Origin: a virus
Virus record (IMG/VR): IMGVR_UViG_3300042311_000582
Span: 1 to 29,401 of that record
Direction: 5' to 3' (one strand)
DNA: 29,401 bases
Both the position numbers and the translations under genes were made by a program. This document shows positions 23,900 to 29,401 of the stretch, one piece after another. Under the pieces are notes generated by a model. The model saw nothing but the letters and a program-made list of their open reading frames with translations, was not told where the DNA came from and did no database searches. Position 1 is the first letter of the stretch. Each line of letters begins with the position of its first letter.

Positions 23900-26800
23900 T
23901 TAGATGTTCTCAAAAGATGCACCTGTTGGAGTAATATAGAACGTAATGTCTATAAATTCTAACGACTTTGTAGGTTTAACGTAGATTTTACCCGTCATTT
24001 GGTTTCTATCTAAGTCAGCCGCGTCTGAAGAAACTGTTACACGGAAATCGTATAAACCTCTGTCTCTTCTGATTGCGTCTAATATAGGGTTAACCGCATC
24101 TAAGAAATCTTGTCTTACTTTTTGGTCGTTTTGTTCAAACAGTAATCTTACAGATACCGCTGAAATTAATTTACGAGCTTGAAGTAATAATCTTCTTACG
24201 TTAATTCTATCAAGAGCTGATTGTCTAACTTGTAGTGTTTTATTACCCCAAATTACGGTTCCAACATCAGAGAAAGTTGCAATTGGGTTAAGACGACCTT
24301 GATATAAAGTATCTCTATCCTCTTGTGTTAACTTCTTACGTGCTTTAATAGCATTTACAATACCTCTTGTGTAACCCGCCGCGGCGAACCAAGGGAATGC
24401 AATGTTATCTGTTAAAGCTAAGTTTCTTGTAACCTCAGCAGTTGCAGGTAGATAGATTTGTGTGTTGTTTACAGTATCTCTTGTTAATACCCATGGGTAG
24501 TAAGTTGCGGTATAGTTAGAGTCTATTCCTGCAGTGTCTAAATTATCAACCGCTTCTTGTGGATAAATTAAATCCTGTGTATTAGTTGTTGTTGGAACAA
24601 ACATGTTAAAGTCAGGAGTTGTACAAACATAAAGTGAGTCAGCTCTATCATTTTCAATCATATCAACTGCACTTTCAACTAAGTTAGAATGATTTACATA
24701 ATCGATACCAGGTGTAACAAATAAATTAATATTAACCGCTTCAGGATTAACAAAAGTTTTTTGTCCTAATAAGTAAGCGTAGTAATCGGTGTTAGCGTAA
24801 CCTTGTGTATTATCTCCAACCGTAATTTGTTTAAATGCCCCCCAACCTGTCGCCGTAGGATATTTGATTGATGGACATGAACCTTTTAAATAACCATTTC
24901 TACCTAATACGAATCTATCACTGTTTGTTCTATGTTCTCTATAGATATCCCATCCGTCAAATCCTCCTTGTACTAAGAATGAGAACTTACGAGCAAAAAT
25001 TCTGTAGTAAGGGTTAGCTTCTGTATCAGGGTCTTTAGTAAACGGTGCACTACCACAATAGAATGCTGGGGTTCCACTTGTTACAAATGCATTAGGTATA
25101 GTAATACCACTTGCATCAATATCCATATGGAATCCTCTACTTCTAAAGTTCCAATCTTCACCCGTAGAATCACTACAAATATCTAAAGGAAGTTGTTTAC
25201 CTTTGTAATAGTAGTAATCAACGTCAATACCTATAGTATCAGAAATACCTAAATAAGTTCTACGTACATTATCACCATTACTTCTTGTAATATCGTCAGC
25301 TCCTGAAGATAAACCAAATGGTGGATTATATACTACCTCACCTGGAAAATCATATTTTTGTTTAATAATTGGGAATGGAGGTCTAACACCCGCATATTCT
25401 CTAAAATTAAATCCTAAGAATCCACAAGGTAATGCGTCAATTGGTGCGTCTTCATTAAGTTCAATCATAACGTATTTAGAATTCAATTCATACTCACCGT
25501 CAATAGTACCAATTTTCTTCGCAATGAACGCATTATCATTAGGGTCCATATTACAGTTAGTGAATTTTTCAATAACAACTGGACTTGAGTCCGAATCAAA
25601 GAAATCTCTAACTAATACGTCAAATGTTCCATTGTTAAATGAAATGTTTGCTATTGAAATTTTAACCTCCGTGTTAGCCGCCTCACCATCGGCAATTGTT
25701 GTAAATTTAAATAAGTTGTAAACTTTGTTACCTCTTAATTCCGATACTACCCACGGTGATGTTGGTGATTGATATTGTTCTAAATACCAAGCGATTGATG
25801 TAGGGTCAGAACCTTGTCTTGCGTTAGGTAAAGCTGTTAAGTTACAACTTAAACCTCTAATAAACCCTTTTCTCCATCCGTAGTTTAATAAAGCTTGGAA
25901 TCTTTCTTCAACAAATAAAGGAACTACTGTTCTTGGTTTTGCAAAGTTAGATGAACCAAATACTTTTGGTAAATACTTAGGGTCAGAATTTTGGAATGAT
26001 GTTTCAAAGAAATACGTGTTACCATCTTTATTTGTAATATTAATACCAAATGTCGCATATGGGTTTTTAGTTACACCTGAATATGCACCTAAACAATCCA
26101 TAGTAACATCTGTTAATCCGCTAACCTCATAAACAGGTCCATCATCTGTTGAGTATGTCGCCAAACCTCTTGAACGAAGTGTTGCTATTACTAAATCATC
26201 ATAATCAGTAAACGCAGTTCCTGAAAACACATAAATTCTACCAATTAAAGTTCCTGTATAACAATTAACAGGTGCAGCAGTTGTTGTAGTTGTTGTTGAT
26301 ATTGGGGTTGGTGTAATACAAGGATTTGTAGTTGTTGTTGTTGTAGTTCCTGGTAATGTTGTTGTCGTTGTTATAACAGGTGGTGTTAAAGTTAAACCTG
26401 TGACAATAGACCAAAATGAATAACCACTATATGCTGCATTACCAAGATTATCAAATAAACTATAATACCAAGGGTCATTTTCTGGTGCCGCGTAATCAAT
26501 AAGGTTAGCATCAACATTATTAACACCATATACATTTGTTTCTGCTGTAAAGATAGGACTAAACGCTTCGTAAGTGTCTCCTGAAATTGGCCCGTAATAA
26601 TAAATAGAGGTGTTTTCTGAAGACGGTTCGTTTAGAATATCAAAAATTTGGTTAGTCATGTTTGTACGAACAGTTGATAAACTTCCGTCAAACAATTCGT
26701 AAGGAATGTCTAATTTCTCAGCAATTTCTGCCGGAATTTGTGTTGGGTTAATAAATGATATTGAACCAAAACTGTTATTACAACCTGAGAAATCAATTGC

Positions 26801-27235
26801 AAAGTCAACTACTTTATAATCAACACATGTGTCAATACAGTTAACCGTAGTAGCACTTTCACAATAGAAATCTACTGTTGCTGGGTCTACATTTGCTTTA
26901 GTTGTTATTGTCCATGATGGACCCGCATCATACCCTGATAAACCTAATATTCTTGTAACAAACAATTGGTTAGATTGTTGTAAATAAGATTTAGCGATAT
27001 ACGCCGCTTCATATTTTGGTATTTGAGTATTTATGAATTTTTCGGGAGAACTTCCCCCAAAGTAAGTTGAGAATTCGTCGAAGTTTGTAATAAAAATAGG
27101 TTCGAAGGCTGGACCTTTTAATGTCTCCCCTACAATACCTAGTGTAGTAACCCCTACACTCTGTGCTACGAAACTTAAATCGACTTCAGAAGTATACACT
27201 CCAGGTGATACAAATACTTTACTGTTTGTTGCCAT
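23900..27235 (-). CDS. 18: Tail sheath protein, unusually long (1111 aa; T4 gp18-like)
   Basis: The N-terminus reads as a classic sheath: VFVSPGVYTSEVDLSF, then a GIVGETLKGPAFEPIFITNF region and KYEAAYIAKSYLQQSNQLFV. The C-terminal 200 residues also fit, with RNLALTDNIAFPWFAAAGYT, a RLNPIATFSDVGTVIWGNKT stretch, NVRRLLLQARKLISAV and a YDFRVTVSSDA ending, which form the conserved core that interlocks around the tube. T4 gp18 is about 660 residues. The excess is mostly in the middle, including a threonine-rich linker at about 285-325 followed by a cysteine-containing insert (NCYTGTL to about 400) that probably faces outward. A TATTTATC element lies 34 bases upstream. It is expected to be one of the most abundant late proteins. 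Confidence 0.93.
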   Translation of the reverse strand: MATNSKVFVSPGVYTSEVDLSFVAQSVGVTTLGIVGETLKGPAFEPIFITNFDEFSTYFGGSSPEKFINTQIPKYEAAYIAKSYLQQSNQLFVTRILGLSGYDAGPSWTITTKANVDPATVDFYCESATTVNCIDTCVDYKVVDFAIDFSGCNNSFGSISFINPTQIPAEIAEKLDIPYELFDGSLSTVRTNMTNQIFDILNEPSSENTSIYYYGPISGDTYEAFSPIFTAETNVYGVNNVDANLIDYAAPENDPWYYSLFDNLGNAAYSGYSFWSIVTGLTLTPPVITTTTTLPGTTTTTTTNPCITPTPISTTTTTTAAPVNCYTGTLIGRIYVFSGTAFTDYDDLVIATLRSRGLATYSTDDGPVYEVSGLTDVTMDCLGAYSGVTKNPYATFGINITNKDGNTYFFETSFQNSDPKYLPKVFGSSNFAKPRTVVPLFVEERFQALLNYGWRKGFIRGLSCNLTALPNARQGSDPTSIAWYLEQYQSPTSPWVVSELRGNKVYNLFKFTTIADGEAANTEVKISIANISFNNGTFDVLVRDFFDSDSSPVVIEKFTNCNMDPNDNAFIAKKIGTIDGEYELNSKYVMIELNEDAPIDALPCGFLGFNFREYAGVRPPFPIIKQKYDFPGEVVYNPPFGLSSGADDITRSNGDNVRRTYLGISDTIGIDVDYYYYKGKQLPLDICSDSTGEDWNFRSRGFHMDIDASGITIPNAFVTSGTPAFYCGSAPFTKDPDTEANPYYRIFARKFSFLVQGGFDGWDIYREHRTNSDRFVLGRNGYLKGSCPSIKYPTATGWGAFKQITVGDNTQGYANTDYYAYLLGQKTFVNPEAVNINLFVTPGIDYVNHSNLVESAVDMIENDRADSLYVCTTPDFNMFVPTTTNTQDLIYPQEAVDNLDTAGIDSNYTATYYPWVLTRDTVNNTQIYLPATAEVTRNLALTDNIAFPWFAAAGYTRGIVNAIKARKKLTQEDRDTLYQGRLNPIATFSDVGTVIWGNKTLQVRQSALDRINVRRLLLQARKLISAVSVRLLFEQNDQKVRQDFLDAVNPILDAIRRDRGLYDFRVTVSSDAADLDRNQMTGKIYVKPTKSLEFIDITFYITPTGASFENI
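26281..26380 (-). repeat. Trinucleotide-rich tract encoding a threonine linker in the tail sheath
   Basis: The plus strand shows runs of GTT/GTA/TGT triplets which on the coding strand are ACA/ACT threonine codons. The protein has three Thr runs of five to seven residues separated by LPG and NPCITPTPIS and ending in AAP. It is a low-complexity, slippage-prone linker inside the sheath gene. Confidence 0.85.
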
Positions 27236-27269
27236 TAGTCTTGTGTTTTCTTAATTAATTTATTTTATT

Positions 27270-27277
27270 GATAAATA
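27270..27277 (-). promoter_or_regulatory. Candidate promoter element TATTTATC before the tail sheath gene
   Basis: Sense-strand TATTTATC lies 34 bases upstream of the sheath ATG at 27235. With the plus-strand copy at 27315-27322 it makes a divergent promoter region between the sheath gene and the ribbon-helix-helix gene. Confidence 0.35.
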
Positions 27278-27314
27278 TTATAAAAAAAACCAAAACACTT
27301 TACTTTCCTATAAG

Positions 27315-27322
27315 TATTTATT
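27315..27322 (+). promoter_or_regulatory. Candidate promoter element TATTTATT before the plus-strand regulator gene
   Basis: On the plus strand TATTTATT lies 33 bases upstream of the ATG at 27356, in the same orientation relative to its gene as the minus-strand copies are to theirs. This strand switch supports the idea that the motif is directional. Confidence 0.35.
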
Positions 27323-27355
27323 ATTAGGGAGAATAAATTCTGCCTTTTTTCTACC

Positions 27356-27520
27356 ATGGATAACAACGAAAAAAAAATAAAGAATTTAAAGATATCGATT
27401 GAGGCTCATGATATCTTAAAGACCTATTGTGAAAAAAGAGGGATAAAGATGTATCGTTTCTTAGAAAGACTTATTGTTGAGAAATGTAAAGGAAAACCCG
27501 ATATATACGGAGAGAATTAA
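27356..27520 (+). CDS. Small ribbon-helix-helix-type DNA-binding protein (54 aa), opposite strand
   Basis: A 54-codon frame from ATG 27356-27358 to TAA 27518-27520. The pattern LKISIEAHDILKTYCEKRGI, then KMYRFLERLIVEK, matches a ribbon-helix-helix fold: a short beta strand (residues 11-15), helix A, a Gly-containing turn and helix B. Such proteins are dimeric transcription factors like Arc or CopG. The first ten residues are charged and lysine-rich. It is the only convincing plus-strand gene in the window, lies between the sheath gene and the gp15-like gene, and its last 4 bases overlap the stop of the converging gene at 27517. A regulatory function in late transcription is inferred; the target is unknown. 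The codon series is uninterrupted and protein-like, so I think it is real although short. Confidence 0.72.
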   Translation: MDNNEKKIKNLKISIEAHDILKTYCEKRGIKMYRFLERLIVEKCKGKPDIYGEN

Positions 27521-28551
27521 ACCAATAGATTATTGAGCTTAATTATACTGTCTTTTGTGTCATCATTTTTAACAATAATTAATTTAAGAGTGTCGTTAGT
27601 GTTTATTTGAATTTGTTCAATATCAGAGCCATAATAGTCGTTATTAATGTACACCTCAAACGATTCAACATTATCGGTTTCACCTAAATTTAGGTCAACA
27701 GTATAATCAAAAATTTGTGTAATAATATTATTTCCAACGACAAATAAAACATCTAAAGTTGTACTTGCGGGGTTTGAAAGTTTTTTTGGTTGTTTTCTTG
27801 TTGTCTGTGTTTCAAACTCAACAACTTGTAATACTCTTGAAATTGCAGGAGAAACTTCAAACTCATCTTCATCAATTAAAAAACCAAGTAATATAAATTC
27901 ATAACTTTGTACATAATATTTTCTTTTTTCCAAATCAAATACCGATTCATCACTAATATTACCCATTACTATTGGAATATAATGTCCTTTAATCACAGTA
28001 TAGGCTTGTTTTGACGCAAACATCTCAATTACATTTTTATTGAAACTGTTTAGTTCTCTCATTCTATTACATACTATCTTAACATTATATGTTATATCAA
28101 CAGGTACAGGTTGTGGTATTTTATAAATGTCCGCTCCGTGTCTTTGTCCGTCCCAAGTAGGTACTTGTGCGTAGAAATATTGTTTTCTATTAGGAATATT
28201 GTATAGTGTTGCGGGATTAGTTCCAAACTTAACTTCAGGAATACGAACAACTGTTATGAATGGGGGCTCGACATTTTTATCAATATTTTGAATGTTCCAA
28301 GTTTCCGTGAATTGAGACCAATTCTGAGTTGTAACTAAAATATCAACCATAGGTATTACCTTTCCGTCAACAACAGTTTTTAAATCTGTTTTAACAAAAT
28401 TTAAAAACCCACCGTCCAAGTCGGCATGTAATATTGATTTAGGGAGATAGGTACCATCCCTATTAATCTTATCAACCAATTCCTGTCTTCTAGGTAAAAG
28501 AGTTTTTGACTGTGTCAAAGGAATGTTTTTTTTAATTTTAGGTAATGGCAT
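27517..28551 (-). CDS. Putative tail completion / sheath stabiliser protein (T4 gp15-like) (344 aa)
   Basis: No motif is diagnostic, but the middle of the protein follows the T4 gp15 layout: a strand with a VDITYNVKIVCNRMRELNSF pattern (about 152-171), a helix (NKNVIEMFASKQAY), the turn HYIPIVMGN, then a basic RKYYVQSYEFILLGFLIDED region (about 212-231), comparable to the region of T4 gp15 ending in a glycine-containing strand. The N-terminal 60 residues are basic and proline-containing, and the last 90 look like a separate beta domain. Its position just before the sheath gene agrees with T4, where gene 15 lies shortly upstream of gene 18. If right, it would cap the tail at the neck and hold the sheath. 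The assignment is by pattern and context only. Confidence 0.5.
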   Translation of the reverse strand: MPLPKIKKNIPLTQSKTLLPRRQELVDKINRDGTYLPKSILHADLDGGFLNFVKTDLKTVVDGKVIPMVDILVTTQNWSQFTETWNIQNIDKNVEPPFITVVRIPEVKFGTNPATLYNIPNRKQYFYAQVPTWDGQRHGADIYKIPQPVPVDITYNVKIVCNRMRELNSFNKNVIEMFASKQAYTVIKGHYIPIVMGNISDESVFDLEKRKYYVQSYEFILLGFLIDEDEFEVSPAISRVLQVVEFETQTTRKQPKKLSNPASTTLDVLFVVGNNIITQIFDYTVDLNLGETDNVESFEVYINNDYYGSDIEQIQINTNDTLKLIIVKNDDTKDSIIKLNNLLV

Positions 28552-28552
28552 T

Positions 28553-28990
28553 TTAATGTTTTTTTATTTTTTTTATTACGAATAATTTGTTTTTTAAATT
28601 AATCATATCAATTTCTTTTGTTTTGTATATTGGTTTTTTATTCGATTTATATACAAAACTATCATACTTATAAGGGTTATACGTTATTACATTATCCGTT
28701 GGTTCTTTAGGAATATTTTTACATGGCGACTGACAATAATCAACTAAATCACCAATAACAAATGCGTGAACATTTTTTACCATTTCACGTCTAACTCGTT
28801 CTTTACCAGCCTTTCTAACTCTAAACTCAACATCTTTTAATTTAACGTAATCGGCATGTAAAATAACTTTTGATTTATACGACACAGAAAAAGTATGTTT
28901 GTGTAAATTATAATAAACCATAACTCTTTCACCTTTAAACTTATCCTCAGAATTATCATGGTCCTGTGTTTCTGTAATTAGTATTTTCAT
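28553..28990 (-). CDS. Unknown small protein with MKIxITExQ N-terminus (145 aa)
   Basis: The family is not recognised. The protein is basic, with a beta-rich first half (RVMVYYNLHKHTFSVSYKSK, then VILHADYVKL) and a lysine-rich C-terminus (NKLFVIKKIKKH). The first nine residues, MKILITETQ, are nearly the same as those of the gene just upstream. The start codon overlaps the stop of that gene by 4 bases, and the next gene begins one base after this one, so translation of the three is probably coupled. Location in the neck/tail-completion region suggests a structural or assembly role. No membrane span or signal peptide is seen. A conserved CQSPCK pair of cysteines lies near residue 88. Confidence 0.7.
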   Translation of the reverse strand: MKILITETQDHDNSEDKFKGERVMVYYNLHKHTFSVSYKSKVILHADYVKLKDVEFRVRKAGKERVRREMVKNVHAFVIGDLVDYCQSPCKNIPKEPTDNVITYNPYKYDSFVYKSNKKPIYKTKEIDMINLKNKLFVIKKIKKH

Positions 28991-29283
28991 CTTTTTTTTA
29001 GGGCTTCTTTGAATCCTCTTTTTAGTTTATCGTTATACACTTCTGACATAATCATTAAAAAATCAAGTTTTTTATATTCAATATTAGGGTTTCTACGTTT
29101 AAACATATCACTAACTCTTTGGGTTACCCAATTTTCATATACCCCAAAATTGTCAGGTCTATTACCTGGTCCACCACTTCTAATATCATTATTCAAATGA
29201 TGGATAACGTAATCAACAAGGTCACTTATTTCGTATACTCTTCTTAATACCTCCACTTGAGATTCTGTTATTACTATTTTCAT
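28987..29283 (-). CDS. Unknown small protein with MKIxITExQ N-terminus (98 aa)
   Basis: The family is not recognised. It opens MKIVITESQ and continues with a helical segment (VEVLRRVYEISDLVDYVIHH), a Gly/Pro/Asn loop (RSGGPGNRPDNFG), and two further basic helices ending KEALKKR. Its start codon shares a base with the stop of the upstream cut gene (TAATG) and its stop overlaps the next gene by 4 bases. These overlaps indicate a tightly coupled translation unit within the structural module. Helical content and size would suit a small neck or scaffold-associated protein, but nothing specific can be assigned. Confidence 0.7.
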   Translation of the reverse strand: MKIVITESQVEVLRRVYEISDLVDYVIHHLNNDIRSGGPGNRPDNFGVYENWVTQRVSDMFKRRNPNIEYKKLDFLMIMSEVYNDKLKRGFKEALKKR

Positions 29284-29401
29284 TATAAACCTCTAAATTC
29301 GTTATTAGTAACCGCTGACGCCATAATAGTTCTATAAAACGGTTTAAACCCTGCATACGTGTGTTTATTATCTGAGATGACTCTTCCGTCATTATTTACG
29401 G
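29283..29401 (-). CDS. C-terminal end of an unidentified protein (cut by window edge)
   Basis: The minus strand from the window edge is open for 38 codons to a TAA at 29283-29285, ending SAVTNNEFRGL. A TYAGFKPFYRTIMASAV stretch is visible but no family is recognised. The TAATG overlap with the following 98-residue gene shows they belong to one transcript. Most of the gene lies outside. Confidence 0.65.
   Translation of the reverse strand, partial: VNNDGRVISDNKHTYAGFKPFYRTIMASAVTNNEFRGL

Noticed and set aside
26281-26380. Repeat tract that might suggest a CRISPR or tandem-repeat locus
   Set aside because: The repeats are triplets in phase with threonine codons, have no spacers, and lie inside an intact sheath frame.

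Overview
This window is part of a large, AT-rich, T4-like contractile-tailed phage genome (Caudoviricetes, myovirus morphology). The phage class rests on recognisable T4-type products: ribonucleotide reductase, DnaB-type helicase, RNase H/flap exonuclease, UvsX, gp32, tail tube, tail sheath, baseplate hub and tape measure protein. The host is less certain. Start-codon leaders are A/T-rich and lack Shine-Dalgarno sequences, and threonine-rich linkers occur. Together these suggest a Bacteroidetes (Flavobacteriia-like) host, which is an inference.

All genes but one are on the minus strand and tightly packed, so transcription runs from right to left. At the right end (about 29.4-27.5 kb) is a cut gene, two small unknown proteins and a protein resembling T4 gp15 (tail completion). 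A 54-residue ribbon-helix-helix protein at 27356-27520 is the only convincing plus-strand gene. Next come an unusually long tail sheath (27.2-23.9 kb), a HAD-superfamily hydrolase, the tail tube, a gp26-like tape-measure chaperone with a candidate +1 frameshift extension, and the tape measure protein. The baseplate block follows: a 1693-residue protein with an OmpA-like segment, a gp53/LysM-like wedge protein and a 2246-residue hub-type protein. A 74-residue unknown and a proline-rich coiled-coil protein close the structural module.

Left of 6.2 kb lies the DNA metabolism module, in transcription order: gp32-like ssDNA-binding protein, UvsX recombinase, RNase H/flap nuclease, an unknown 150-residue protein, replicative helicase, nrdB and the 5' part of nrdA, which runs off the window. 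These would supply dNTPs, unwind DNA, coat and recombine single strands and remove primers.

Regulatory structure is visible. A near-consensus sigma70 promoter precedes gene 32. Intrinsic terminators follow gene 32, the proline-rich gene (with a UUCG tetraloop) and the tail tube gene. An 8-base sense-strand motif, TATTTAT(A/C/T), recurs 13-40 nt upstream of seven start codons, including the lone plus-strand gene, and is a candidate phage-specific promoter element. No tRNA, CRISPR, insertion sequence or integrase was seen. No gene-free stretch exceeds 300 bases.
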